A stretch of DNA of 64,000 bases, taken from Diphasiastrum complanatum (Eukaryota; Streptophyta; Lycopodiopsida; Lycopodiales; Lycopodiaceae). The stretch lies in contig CM055108.1 of assembly GCA_029204225.1 (NCBI GenBank), positions 17,887,779 through 17,951,778 of the forward strand, given 5' to 3'. This document shows, piece after piece, positions 46,194 through 57,900 of this stretch. The position numbers and the translations under genes were made by a program. Within the stretch, counting starts at the first letter, position 1. Every line of letters begins with the position of its first letter. Under the pieces are notes generated by a model. It made no database searches. It was not told the DNA's origin and saw nothing but the letters and a program-made list of their open reading frames with translations.

Positions 46194-46347
46194 CCTTTAT
46201 GTTTCCAGTCTTCCCTGAAGGTAATTGTACTTGTCCTTTTCCAACTCCCTTTTTATCATATGTGTAGTTGTCCCCCAACTTCACATTTGACCCATCATCT
46301 AATTTTTGAAAATTAGATAGCCAGTCTCGCCTAGGTGTCATGTGCTT

Positions 46348-47072
46348 CTAAGCTCCTGAATCAATAAACCAATAGTCATCTTCCTTCGAGAAGCCACCAC
46401 TAGAAGATGTTGATGCCGAAAACAACTCATAGTCTTCAAGATCTAAAGCACTCAATTTTGCATTAGATGTTTCTTCTTCTTCAGCAAAATTCCCGTCCTG
46501 CTTTTTCTTGATTTTGTTATGCCAGCACTCCGTTGGATAATGTTTTGATTTTCCGCAAATAAAGCAGTTTCCTTTTTGAACCACTTTTTTTCCATCTTCT
46601 GATCGATTCGATTGATTCTCCTCCATATCTTGCTGCTTTTTCTTCTTCTTCTTCCCTTTGTCACCCTTCTTGGGACTTTGCTCTTGCTTCTTTGCCAGGA
46701 ATGCCTGTTCCTTGAAATCCTTGCCACAATATTTTGTCGTCTCATTTCTTCCTGTAGTAAGATGGCATTTAGCTCATCGATAGAAGGCCTCGTTTCTCTT
46801 AACGATAGCATCATTACAAAGTTCTGATAGGCCAAAGGTAGACTATTAAGTACAATAGATACCAATACTAAATCTTGAACACTTTCTCCAGCTACAATAA
46901 GTTGTCCTCTCAGATCTTTCACTCGAGTAAAGTAGTCCGTTACTGATTCACCCGTACCCATCTTCAACGTGTGAAGCTTATTAGTCAAGAACAAGATCTG
47001 TGACTGATTTACCGTCTCATACAAGTTCTTCAGTATATCCCAAGCCTCCTTGGGTCCAGCAGCATCTCTCAT
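46348..47072 (-). pseudogene. Copia gag and protease start
   Basis: Gag core (AWDILKNLYETVNQSQIL, YFTRVKDLRGQL, LPLAYQNFVMML) followed after a frameshift near 46600 by the zinc knuckle CFICGKSKHYPTECWHNK (C-x2-C-x4-H-x4-C) and the protease motif WFIDSGA. A stop then breaks KHMTPRRDWL. Retained motifs suggest moderate age. Confidence 0.85.
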
Positions 47073-47333
47073 TCACCAGGTTTGCCTTCACCATAGTCGA
47101 CGCTGCCGGCAGATTCAGTTTTTGATCCAGTGGGATGGTCGTCCTGTTAAGGAGGCCACATGGGAGCCTATTGATGTCTTTTATCACATGCCATCACTTG
47201 CAGATCAGGATCGTGCTCTTGCTGCACTTGTTGATTCCTCTACATCAGATGCTGCTCTAGTTGTCGATGCACCAGGGCTTGCTATTGTTTGATCCAGTTT
47301 CTTTTCAGCAGTTGGGTCTTTTTTTGGGGGGGT
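47072..47333 (+). pseudogene. Chromovirus 3' end with chromodomain
   Basis: Matches the reverse complement of 18600-18400 closely: RQIQFLIQWDGRPVKEATWEP, then DSSTSDAALVVDAP and a T-run with GGGGGGGTGAC resembling the polypurine tract. The matching LTR does not follow. It is a fragment joined back-to-back with the copia gag break. Confidence 0.75.
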
Positions 47334-47429
47334 GACTAGATGGTGGGGACGGGGTCCCATGTGTAGCATGCAGGTGCGCTTGGTGCGTGCTCTTGTGTGT
47401 TGGACCAATTGTGCTGCTTAGTGATGCCG

Positions 47430-47860
47430 AACTCTGATAGTTTTCACACCCAATTGACCTTGCCAAGTATGCTGAAGATAAGCTCAATGGATAGATTGTT
47501 TGATATATAGATGAATGGCTAGTGAAAGATCTGAGATTGATCCTGAAAAGCGGTCTTCTTGTGAGTGCCAAGTGAATTGGGAGCCTTGATTATGAAGTTG
47601 CTTCGAAGATGTGAGTGCCATCTACGAATATCTAACTGTAGGAAGTGCCAAGGCTCTCTAGATATACACTATCAGCCTAGGTCTTGCAACCGTTGGAGAA
47701 GCAAGGGTCGTGGAATCAAGTCACAGGCTTTCCTAAAATCCACAAAGCAACATATACTCTCTCGTGTCGGACCTAGACTTGAGTGTGATGACATCATTTG
47801 TGGTGGAATATTGTGCCTTGAAAGTGGCATGAACCATGGCATATAGTCTCCTGTTCTCTG
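47430..47860 (-). pseudogene. LINE ORF2 RT remnant
   Basis: 47680-47790 matches the intact ORF2 around 24290-24390: AGAAGCAAGGGTCGTGGAATCAA and AAATCCACAAAGCAACATA on plus, encoding the DFRKAFDS..RHLLF region on minus. 47450-47520 resembles LINE sequence also seen at 17480-17540. Heavily decayed. Confidence 0.6.
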
Positions 47861-47872
47861 CCTCTGTACTTA

Positions 47873-48295
47873 TTGTGGTCGTTTCGAAACGCATATGAAA
47901 CGGGAGGTTCAAATTCGAAACAAGAAATTTTATTAGGGTTTTTTTTTTCTTTGAAAATGTGTTTCGATGGATTTTTGGGGTTTAGACATGTCATAGAAGG
48001 ACTAGTACCAAGTAGATACATCCAATTTCATGAGAATGCTCTAGAGAATGTAATTTCAAGAGGAGAAAGTGTGTATGGTCGCTTTCTTCAGTCAATTATT
48101 GATATTGTCATGGATAGGTTGCAAGAATATGTTCATGCCAGCACAAAGCTTATGGCCCTTGAGAAATCATGCTCAAGTGCATTCAAGAAGTATGCAAAGA
48201 CACGACCATCAACATCTTTAGAGTCTTGTAAGAGAGCAAGAAGTTTAGCTCGTGAGGGTTTGCATGCCCATTGCCACATGGTAGTAGGTATTTGA
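47873..48295 (+). other. Unrecognised 140-codon open frame
   Basis: A single open frame (GFRHVIEGLVPSRYIQFHEN, then LMALEKSCSSAFKKYAKTRP) with no motif I recognise. It lies within 47877-48697, whose two ends both carry TTTCGAAAC-like words. It could be decayed transposase or chance; codon use and family are unknown. Confidence 0.25.
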
Positions 48296-48716
48296 TAACA
48301 CGTCAACAATCACACTTCTATGCCCAATGCCCATTGCCTAGCCCTTATCTTATAAAGTTCAACTAGATACTGCCATACTCCATACATATTACAAGACTGA
48401 ATTTAAAGTTTTCACGGTGATGAGTGGCAAGTGCTTCAAAGTTCACACGTAGTGAGTCGTGACCACTTACGACTTAGCAGTGACCAGAAAATTGAAATAC
48501 AGATTACAAATTACAATTTAAATGATTCATCGTAACTTATAAGCTATAGTACATAAAAGAGTTTATAGATGATAGTAGTAAGTACATACTTGAATACTTC
48601 AGAGCTCTCTCTCCGTCACCTATCCACGTGGAAAAGAAAAAAAAATTCAACTTTTTTCCCAGTCATTTCGAACGTCTAGTTTCTGTTTCGAAATGGGCCC
48701 ATTTCCTCATCCGCAA

Positions 48717-49540
48717 CTATGTTCCCAGCTTGGCGAACACCTCAATCCAAAAATTTCCCGTAAACTTGGGATCCCTGTCAGACACAATGGACTTTGGAAG
48801 GCCATGCAACTTGACAATATTCTCAATAAACAACTCAGCAACTTGCAGAGCTGTAACCTTCTTGGTCGTTGTGATGAAGTGAGCCATCTTGGAAAACCTG
48901 TCTACCATGTGTATGTCAAGTAAGTACTGGTGTGCTCCTCTACGAAAGCGACAAGCGAGGCTGACTCTTCCGCTTGGTCGACTAACTTGCATGCATAGGC
49001 CACACATACTGACAATGTGGGTCTTTTTGCTGAGCCCTCTTGATCTCCTCCATGAGATCACTGTCAACTACAGGCAAGGTTCATCTGATGCAGTACCAAC
49101 GATAGTGCATCAGCGACCAAATTTTCCTTCCCTCTTCGGATGCGAATTTCCAAATGAAATTCCTACATCAGCTCGGCCCACCAAGCTTGGCGGCCTTTCA
49201 AATCTGGATGAGTGCAAAATAATTTAAAGTATAATGATCTGTGTACACATAAAACTCGGCGCCATATAAATAATGTCTCCACACCTTGAGCGCATGTATG
49301 ATCGCATACATGCTCGTCTGTAGGATATCTTTGTTGAGCTGGTGTCAACTTTTCACTCTCAAAGGCTACTAGTCTACCCTCTTGGCTCAACACTGCAACT
49401 ACGGCAATGCCACTTGCATCCGTTTCTAGGTCAAACGATTTCTGGCATCCATAATTTTGAGGACTAGAGTCATGGCCACCGACTTCTTCAAGTTCTCAAA
49501 ACTAATACAGAGCTTCAGCATCCCACCGAACTATAGTATT
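48717..49540 (-). pseudogene. Gypsy RNase H and integrase core remnants
   Basis: RNase H part 49450-49163 ([22 protein letters not shown] ... GRQAWWAELM; split, with frame breaks). A large deletion then leads to the integrase core MVDRFSKMAHFI and IVSDRDPKFTGNFW with two catalytic Asp regions, ending at 48717. The zinc finger and chromodomain are absent. Confidence 0.78.
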
Positions 49541-49620
49541 GTTTTTTTCGTAACTGGTCCGTTAGAGAGCAGCTATCGAGGAATAATTCCTTACAAAGTT
49601 TTGGTAGAACTTACAAAAGC

Positions 49621-50454
49621 CTAAGAAAGATTGCAATTGGCGTACTTACACAACTTTGTCTTCTGAGCATTGGCATACAAGACAGAAGCTTGTAACTTGC
49701 CCAATACGGTCTTGAGATGAATCTCATGCTCCTCGACCGCTTTACTAATAACCAATATATCGTCAATAAAATTGACGACAAACTTACCCAACTCATACTG
49801 ACCGAAACGGGATCGGAAGGCCGTCTTTTGGACGTCTTCATCTCGAATCCGTATTTGATGGTATCCACTTTTGAGATCTATCTTGCTAAAAATGGTTGCA
49901 CCTTGCAACGCATCCAATAGATCATCAAGTTTGGGCATCGAATACCTGTGCTTTACAGTGATCTTATTTAATCCTCTATAATCCACACACATCCGAAAAC
50001 TACCATCCTTTTTCTTGACAAGTAAAATAGGAGAGGCGAAAGGTGAATAACTAGGACGGATGTACCCCAGCTTGAGATACTCCTCCACCATCTTTCTGAC
50101 TTCCTCGTCCTCTTTTAGGCTCATCCTATAAGGAGGCCTACATACCGGACTTGCCCCTGGAACAAGCTCAATATGATGATCAACGTTCCATCTAGGCGGC
50201 AATCCCTCTGGCATATTACTAATTAGCACGTTTTTAAACTGAGTGCAGATGGACTTCTCCAACTCACTTGCTGGGTCACATCTTGGCTGTAATGAAAATG
50301 CATGTGCACTAGGGGATGCAAAAGTAAATGAAGCTTCTTGTGGTTCATTAGTGAGCATGCTTATCTGATTATTACCAAAATAAGAATCAAAACTAGAATC
50401 AACATTCACATAACACAACCACAAATACTGAATCTCCATTCTCTTTATTTGCAT
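49621..50454 (-). pseudogene. Gypsy reverse transcriptase
   Basis: Reads NMPEGLPPRWNVDHHIELVP, LGYIRPSYSPFASPILLVKK, CVDYRGLNKITVKHRY, IFSKIDLKSGYHQIRI, then FGQYE joined directly to LGKFVVNFIDDILV. A deletion removed the MPFGL..APATFQ block next to the catalytic FIDD, as in the nested gypsy. It is inactive. Confidence 0.85.
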
Positions 50455-50569
50455 ACAGGGAACATGAGGACCCTCAACAGATGGTCTCTCCCCTTTTTAA
50501 GACATGAGACATACCCTCATGTCCAAACTTTATATACATGCAAAAGAAAGAAGAACTATAGCAAGCTGC

Positions 50570-50855
50570 CTACTCAACGTCGCTTACTAATAAGTCCTCC
50601 AAAATCTCCTCATCCTTGTCTATGTTTTGACGCTGTTGTAAAACATGGAGCGTCGTGTCCGTGGGGTAAGGACAATCTTTGACAAGATGCTTGCCAAGAC
50701 AGAAAAAACATAATCCATCTTTCTTGGCCTTGTCCTTTTGCTCTGGATAGGATCCCTCTGTGATAAGTCCTTCTGACCAGCTTGGCCAAACTCTCGCGAA
50801 CCCTTCTTCTGGGGCCAACTTGCCACTCCAGATTCAGCCTTGTTACGCACGTTAC
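50570..50855 (-). pseudogene. Gypsy gag, zinc-knuckle part
   Basis: Reads VRNKAESGVASWPQKKGSRE then, in a shifted frame, the knuckle CFFCLGKHLVKDCP (C-x2-C-x4-H-x4-C) and LHVLQQRQNIDKDEEI. The upstream half of gag is at 54575-55094. Confidence 0.78.
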
Positions 50856-51284
50856 TGTTAGAACACCGACTTGATCATACAAGTAACCCAAGACAAGATT
50901 CCTATTGTTGTTAGACAATAGTCATGCACATGAGAGAGAACAACAATGATGAAGAGATGTACTCCAACTATGTCCCATTACAAATGAAGTAGGGCGCTAG
51001 CCTACATATATACTTTCTCTAAACTATGTGTAAGGTAAAAAGCAAATAGCAAAAGACAAAAAGCTAATTGCTATAATTACTACCTATATTGGGGAAACAC
51101 CCAAGATGAGTTTCTAAGTGATAAAAGCAAATCCTATTCTAGTAGTAGTGCGCCCACCTACACAAAAAATGAATTCACTATAAATAATAATGACCCAAAA
51201 ATATGACTTACTATAAATGTAAAGGCCCCTATAATAGCACGCAGGCATGGCGAAACTATCACTAATTAATCCTAAATAATATGT
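50856..51284 (-). repeat. 3' LTR of non-autonomous element copy 2 (inner end deleted)
   Basis: Matches 54098-54530. The last 40 or so bases of the LTR and the polypurine tract are missing, so sequence passes directly from AATCCTAAATAAT into the interior. Confidence 0.82.
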
Positions 51285-54097
51285 AGAACTTTCTTCGTAT
51301 GATGATGTACAATTTCCTTTGAATGTCGATCCTTTTCGTATGAACCTGCTTCATATGACTTCTCAATGTCTTGCTTTAGTCTTCATGTCTCTTTAGTGTA
51401 TATGTGTGACCACCATTAGTTCAACATATCACCCGATTCCTTGACTTCCTTTGAATCAAAGAACTTTGACTCCCCCTGAATCAAATAATGTAGACATGAC
51501 AACATTTGCCTTAACCTTGAGAACTTTGCTTGAAGATTGACTCCCTTGGTCTCTTTGAACATCTTTCAAGCTACCACAAATGTAAGGATCTCCCCAACAT
51601 TCATAAAGAAAAAATCATGATAAACGCCATCATGATAACCATATGTAGGAAATAGATCTAAAAATGTCAACATCAAATCTCATACATCAACACCCACTTT
51701 AGAAACCTGTACTTCATAAGTAGTCGGCTCCACTTGTGTCAATTCCTTGAATTAAACCCATTTGAATTCTCCTGGTACTCTCATAAGTTACCACTTGTGA
51801 TGAACTTGATGGACTTTGGTTGAACTACTCCCCCTGACTGTACACTTCATGTTTGCATTCCAACCACTCACTCCAAATAGAATAGAATATCATCCATTAA
51901 CCAACCAAATATGCAAGTAAAAGAGCATCCCCAATAGAAAGATAAATGTATGCAATACTTCCTCACCCAAAGTAACTGTTGCTCCCCTTCAAATACTTTC
52001 TCACACAAAGTACTTGACATGATCTTTTCCATGGAATCTCCTACCTCTATCTCACACACAAAGTCACTTGCACCAAACAACTTTCCAACCTAGAAAGCAT
52101 TTCATCTTGATATCTATTTATTCTAACACTTTGTCATATGCAAATTTGGTGTACGTCCATCTTTAATCATGTTGTTTTTCTTGAAGCTAAACAACAACCT
52201 GTACTGTTGATTTTCAATGGCTAATCAACAACCTTGGCTTCCCAATCTTATAACAGAATCTACCACATGACAGAACATGAACTTGGATAGATTCTAGAAC
52301 CTTTCTTCAACTCAAAATAGAATTTATCTCACTTGGTACCACCACATGAATAATCAACTATGACTTGGATGGTATCCAGGAATTACATGACAACCACAAC
52401 TAGCAATCACTTCGATTACTCATAAATCTCAAGTGATACTAGTTCAGATAGACAAGAAAGTTTCTACAACATAACCAAGTTAATATGAATTGAATAGAAA
52501 CCAAACCGATACAACGTAGAATGTTGACCACACAGCTTGCCACACCTGTCACTTGTAACAACGAACTTATCGTTTGCCACCATGATAAGAAACTGTGAAA
52601 ACATCCTCTTGAATATCGATTTATCTATATAGACTCATAGTCTATACTTCTCATGCAACTTCCTCTTAAGAGTTTGCACCTTTGTCGATTCCAACCTCGA
52701 CAAAACTTTGTCAATCTTAGAACGTCTGAAGTTGACCTTCCTTCAGTTTGCTTGTTGGTAGCCGCTTCTGCAGCTTCAGCAACACCATGATCACCGATTG
52801 TCTTCCCCTACCATCTCTTTTGTTTCATGTAGACTTTCCTTTCCGTGTGAGTTAACCCTTCCATTTTGTGACGAACCTTGTTTGTGAATCCCTTCTTCAC
52901 CTTGCAACTGATTGCAAACAACTCCTAGTCATATTGCCGATCCTTACTCCTGAGATCTCCTTCAACATGCATCAAGGTTCTTTCCCTTCTTAAACCTCAG
53001 TGATCTCCTACTACAAGACACAACCATTGCATCCTAGCAATCTGTGTATGTCCATGCCTCCTTGCATGTAATCGTCCTCAACTTCCATGTGATTGCCTTG
53101 CTGAACTTTCACTTGCATGCAAAAAGCTCCAACTGTAACTCAATCTTCATGCTGACCCAACAATCTATACATGTACATGCTTCCTTGCATGTGTACCAAT
53201 TACTTCCAACAATAATTGGCAATCTACAGCGATCTACCAATAGTGTTCTGACCAGTAGTCACCTGTCTCCAACATGTATCGATAGCTCTCCAACACTAGC
53301 AATTCCTGGCTAGTGTTCCTTGGATCTTCATCACCTGTAGAAAACTATGTAACCTGTTTTTTTCTTAAGTGAAAAACTGCAGTACCAGCTTTGTAGATCA
53401 ACACTCTTGCCAGCGAACAGCTTCTGATATCTCCCCTTCCAACGAATAGGTTCAGGTCTGTGGATAGCACCAGCTAACTCTAAAATCTGCTTCTCAGCAA
53501 TTTGTCACCCAGGAAACAGTTCTGCAGGCAGCAGTCCGAAGGCACTAGATTGGTCTGATGCAACTGTAGCAATCCAGCCAGCGATCAGGCAGCAATGATC
53601 CGGCTCAACGATCAGTCAGCAATGCTCAGCGATCAGTCAACAACGATAAGGTCTGTACCATCAACAAACAGATCTGATAGACAATGATAAGATACCCTGC
53701 ATGCAGCGATCAGATTCCAGCCCAGCAAATGTAGGCAATGACAAACTGTAAGTCTGATCCAGCTCAACGATTAGGTCAGTTTAAAACTTCCCTCTTATGA
53801 TCCAATCTTCTTCCACGTTGTGCTCATAACAACGTTTTCTCCACACTTTGCTGCCCTACAGCAACCTAAAATCTGAGCAAGATTTCTCCTCTTGCAGCTC
53901 AGCTCTTTTCCTTGTACACCGGATCTTCTCCCACAAAGCTGCCACTGTTGTAGTTGAAGATCAAACTTGAGAGCTGGCTAGGGACACCACCTGCACCTGT
54001 TCTTGAAGATGATGGCCAAATCAATTCCTTGTGAATTCATTCCGTTTGTTGAAGTACCTCCTTGTTCTTTCGAATCTTGAACCACGCTCTGATACCA

Positions 54098-54574
54098 TGT
54101 TAGAACACCGACTTGATCATACAAGTAACCCAAGACAAGATTCCTATTGTTGTTAGACAATAGTCATACACATGAGAGAGAACAACAATGATGAAGAGAT
54201 GTACTCCAACTATGTCCCATTACAAATGAAGTAGGGCGCCAGCCTACATATATACTTTCTCTAAACTATGTATAAGGTAAAAAGCAAAAAGCAAATAGCA
54301 AAAGACAAAAAGCTAATTGCTATAATTACTACCTATATTGGGTAAACACCCAAGATGAGTTTCTAAGTGATAAAAGCAAATCTTATTCTAGTAGTAGTGC
54401 GCCCACCTACATGCATGACTAAAAACCGACTTCACTATAAATATTAATGACCCTAAAATATGACTTACTATAAATGTAAAGGCCCCTATAATAGCACGCA
54501 GGCATGGCCAAACTATCACTAATTAATCCTAAATGATAACATTAGGGGTACTAAAGTAAACATTAACTCTAACA
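54098..54574 (-). repeat. 5' LTR of non-autonomous element copy 2
   Basis: 477 bp, complete, nearly identical to 50856-51284 over the shared part. It contains GCACGCAGGCATGGCCAAAC as in the copia LTR. Confidence 0.9.
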
Positions 54575-55094
54575 GTTACCTTCGAAGTTAAGGGCTGTTG
54601 CAACGACCTCTTCCAAGGTCTTGCACCCTTCATTAAGCACTGAAGGCCTCAACTCTTCACGAAGACCCAAAATGAATTTGTGGACTACGATCCACTCGGG
54701 AATCTCTTATGGAATCTTGATAAGCATCTCGCGATACTTATCAGCATATTCCTGCACCATGTACTGCCTCTGACGATGCCGCAGAAGACGGAAATGGATA
54801 AGGATAAGGCGGAGCATGCTGTGAGGAAGACACAAAACCACCAGCTACAGAGGAGAGCATCTCTCGCATCTCTGTGATGGTCTTCTCCATACTATCCATG
54901 CGAGCTTGCACAAAAGAGGAAACACCAGCAGGCAAACTAGCAGCCATTGTAGGCGGGTTACGGTCAGGGCTAAGCATAGGGCTGGGTGGTGGTGATTGGA
55001 GGGCAATAGGATGGGTAAGAGGTATATCGACACGATCATCTTTCATAATGAACAAAAAAAACACAGAAAACAAGGTCTCTTTGTGAATGTACAC
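54575..55094 (-). pseudogene. Gypsy gag, N-terminal part
   Basis: Start near 55047 (MKDDRVDIPL), a Pro-rich stretch, a helix FVQARMDSMEKTITEMREML, then a broken gag core with YREMLIKIP and LGLREELRPSVLNEGCKTLEE. It is interrupted at 54575 by the LTR element; the gag continues at 50855 towards the zinc knuckle. Confidence 0.75.
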
Positions 55095-55831
55095 AAAAAA
55101 ACAAAAAAAATGATTTTTCTTGTGAAAAGGGAAAACAGAAAGTAAAATAAATCAGCAAAGATAGATCACTCCCTGGTTTCCAAAGACATAGTATGGATGA
55201 CCGATGAAGAGTTTGCTGGAAAAACTGAAGTTTTGTCGACTTTTTGCAAAAACAGGTGAAAAAACAGCACCAAATCAATGCGAACTTTTGCATGCTCAGG
55301 TCTGCAAACAGGCTGAAGGTACTACTGTAGTAGGTCACCCTCCTGTAAGGATTCTCCATGCCAAATCTCAGGTCAAACGGACATACGGCGAAGAGGTTAT
55401 GATGTTTCAACTCCAAAACCTCTAAAATAAACGTCCAAAATCTGTTTTTTTGAGCAAAATCAGCGATTAAAATTTTTCTCAGATTTTCAGCCTCCCTAGC
55501 AGCGATCCAGCACCCACAATAGCCTGCCAAAATCTCACCGCAATCTGACACCTATAGGAGAAGTTATGTCCAATAGAAGCGCTGATTTTTTCCCCTTCCT
55601 AAGCAGCGATGGACTTGTAGGACGTTTTGAAGAATTCTGATCTGAAAACAGCATCTCAATCGAACTCTTGGGCTGGAGCAGCAGCGATGGAGGTCCAAGA
55701 ACACCTATAACAGCTGTCTTTACGATTTCCCCCCTCAAAATCCTTCAAAAACAAGCAAAAATTAAAGATTTCTCCACTTTCTCTATCTAGAACGGGCGAT
55801 TCTCTCTCTAGAACGAGGCTCTGATACCAAT

Positions 55832-56130
55832 TGTCACAAGCAGGTCTCTCCAAGCTCGTGAATCCTAGAAGGCCAGTGTGTAGAATGAACCTCCCAACCA
55901 TAAGCACCCCCTCTTTGAGTCCTACCTGCTATTCTTGTCAACTGGCACATGGCATTCACCTGTGGGTGATTAGTTCACTTGGCATGCATGACCCCTATGA
56001 CCTGTGAATACCAAGTGACTGATAGGGTACCACCCCCGTGCCCCGCCAAAGACCTGTGACTTGCTTGGTCACCCCAACTACTTGCCGGCTAGCATCTCGT
56101 CACTGACGGCTAGGGTCGTGACGGTCAAAA
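55832..56130 (-). repeat. 5' LTR of the split gypsy
   Basis: Begins TGTCACAAGCAGG two bases from the primer-binding site. The outer end is approximate because no partner LTR exists; it is followed at about 56138 by a GA-rich LINE tail. Confidence 0.65.
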
Positions 56131-56137
56131 CACACCG

Positions 56138-56340
56138 TGAGAGAGAGAGAGAGAGGAGAGAGAAGCATATTAATGTCTTAGAATGCTAAAGAGCATATTA
56201 GACGAAGTATTACATCTCAAGAATCAAGTGTGCGGTGCAAATAGGGAGCATAGCAACACATTATCCTAATATGACAAAATAACAACTTTGAATACATACA
56301 AGGTGGTACAATGATGTATGGAGATGATCAAAGAAAGCTG
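56138..56340 (-). mobile_element. LINE 3' end with short (GA)n tail
   Basis: GAGAGAGAGAGAGAGG tail, CATATTAATGTCTTAG block and a perfect hairpin ATGCTAAAGAGCAT (56183-56196), then a 3' UTR similar to 34580-34700. No coding part. Confidence 0.7.
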
Positions 56341-57157
56341 TGATATATGAGCTCTATAGTAGAGAAGTGCTATGACGACTATGTCTCTGTCTCTGACTCT
56401 GGCTGGTATGGGATTGCTGACAACCTTGTGCGCACATAGTTCATATATTCACATAGCATCATTTGCTAGATGTCCCTTTTTGAATAAAGATTCAGACAAA
56501 GTTTATACCAAGAGGGTATTGGAAAGCTTTCATTGTGACTGACTTGATGAAATTTATGATCTAGACAGTAGTCATATCGATCTTTCCTTCCATTTTTACC
56601 AAGATTCTTGGCTGTGAATGATCATGATTCTCCCATGTCATCCTGACTTGTTAAGATAGTGAGACACATGTTACTCACCTATGCAAATACGTTTCTGCTC
56701 CTGGTAGTCATCCATTTGCTTGACTACTCTCTTCGGTCTAGTCATTAGACTTAACTCCATCAGTTAACTTGTAACTCTACATCAGTGGCTGTAGTTGCCT
56801 TTTGTAACTTCTTCTCCCAGGCAAAATAACCATAGATGCTTTATGAATAGACCCAAGAACACCTGATTTGCATGAGTCGATCAATTGACCCTTTTGTGCC
56901 CAGGCATTGCAACATGTGTACATTTAAAATTAGCACCCTTGGCTCAAGGTACTGGTCTGCATATCACCACCTCGATCCATGTTGGATGGCCATCCTACCA
57001 CATGTTTTGGGGCCTTATGTAGACCCACTATCTCATGATGGAACTATTTAAGTAGGTGTATACTGGTTAAACTTTTTATTGAAAGTGAGCCATTGAAGAG
57101 CTGGATGTGGATATGTGTTGATTGATGTTGCTACAATGTCTTTCCAATTTATTTTAG
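56341..57157 (+). other. End of intron 3, no recognised feature
   Basis: Intron sequence up to the exon 4 acceptor. It ends in a branch-like region and T-rich tract (57140-57156). No mobile-element motif was recognised. Confidence 0.4.
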
Positions 57158-57429
57158 GTTTATGCTTTTGGAGGTGTCGGCCTCGTATTGGAGGTCCTAA
57201 CAGATAATGCCAATCGAACTGCTGCCTTAATACGAGATGCTGTCAAAAAGGGGGGAGGGAAAATGGCTGACCCAAATTCTGTCTTGTTCAACTTCAAGCG
57301 TGCTGGTATCATCTATGTAAGATCAGACAATGTCGATGGAGATAAAATTTTGCTTGCGGCCATGGATGCAGGTGCGGAGGATGTTTTAGAACCTCCAGTT
57401 TATGACGAGGATGAGCAGGACTCAGAAGA
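57158..57429 (+). CDS. YebC/TACO1-like protein, exon 4
   Basis: 272 nt encoding residues 163-252 plus two bases of Glu253. A pyrimidine-rich tract and ATTTTAG acceptor precede it. Conserved motifs in order are YAFGGVGL, LTDNANRTAALIRD, GGKMADPNSVLFNFKRAG and AMDAGAEDVLEP, the middle domain of YebC. The most likely donor is GTACAA at 57430, giving SEE-YYKI at the junction. A second in-phase donor at 57436 would add two residues (Tyr-Lys). Reading through instead reaches a stop at 57446, so an unspliced frame would truncate the protein. Confidence 0.92.
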
Positions 57430-57750
57430 GTACAAGTCAGTTACATAGGCTTGAATTTTTTTCTTTTCCTAGAAAGCAAAAACTAGCCTACTTGTAGAAC
57501 AATATATTTGGAATGGGATAGCTGTAAAAACATAGAAAGAAGATTAGCAAATCTAGTAGGGACTACATGTAGACCAAGCCAAACAGTTTTCTCAATTTAG
57601 TGGGAGCGGACTGATAGTCCATGTCTTCTAAGTTGATTGAAGTTCATCGATATTGTCCACATATGATCAACTTTCCTGGTGGAAAAGAAAGGCATATGTG
57701 GATGTCGATGTTATTTCCTTCACAACATGAAGGAATCAGTGAAAAGGAGT

Positions 57751-57900
57751 GAAACTTCCCTTTTGACTTTCATTGCAACAAAATCTGAATTAGGCAAGGA
57801 ATGTTTTCTATGAAAGAAAGGAATGAATTCAATGAAACCTCTTTTTTGCCTTTCATTGCAACAAAATTTAAAATGGGTGAGGAATGCTCTCCATTTATCA
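57751..57900 (+). repeat. Degenerate 83-bp tandem duplication
   Basis: GAAAC.TC..TTTTG.CTTTCATTGCAACAAAAT occurs at 57751 and 57834, each followed by GG..GAGGAATG or GGCAAGGAATG. About 80% alike by eye. Confidence 0.75.

Larger units (their letters stand above)
43558..47072 (-). mobile_element. Copia retrotransposon, 5'-truncated, RT deleted
   Basis: From 47072 down: gag, CCHC knuckle, protease, pre-integrase, integrase, then RNase H and 3' LTR. The reverse transcriptase core between about 44790 and 44795 is deleted, joining the post-integrase linker directly to a KLWYAHELLEKF-type block before RNase H. The 5' LTR and gag start are missing; the break at 47072 joins a plus-strand chromodomain fragment. 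LTR similarity makes this family the likely helper of the two non-autonomous elements. Confidence 0.85.
50856..54574 (-). mobile_element. Non-autonomous copia-like LTR element (copy 2)
   Basis: LTRs 50856 to about 51284 (inner end deleted) and 54098-54574, with TGTTAG...CTAACA ends. The flanks carry GTTAC on both sides (50851-50855 and 54575-54579), a 5-bp target duplication inside gypsy gag. Primer site TGGTATCAGAGC (54097-54086) touches the right LTR. The 2.8-kb interior is homologous to copy 1 (e.g. ACATATCACCCGATTCCTTG is in both) and has no gag or pol frame. Such large non-coding LTR elements need proteins from a helper. Confidence 0.9.
48700..56130 (-). mobile_element. Minus-strand gypsy element, split by LTR element copy 2
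   Basis: Reading down from a 5' LTR at 55832: primer site TGGTATCAGAGCC (55829-55817), leader, gag (55094-54575, continuing 50850-50570 past the insertion), RT, RNase H, and an integrase fragment ending near 48717. Gag resumes in place when 50856-54574 and one GTTAC are removed. The 3' LTR is not present; the left end near 48700 is truncated. Confidence 0.82.

Noticed and set aside
57188-57448. Stand-alone 86-codon YebC-like gene
   Set aside because: It is exon 4 read through its donor into the intron; the preceding VYAFGGVGL and following YYKI parts are in neighbouring exons.
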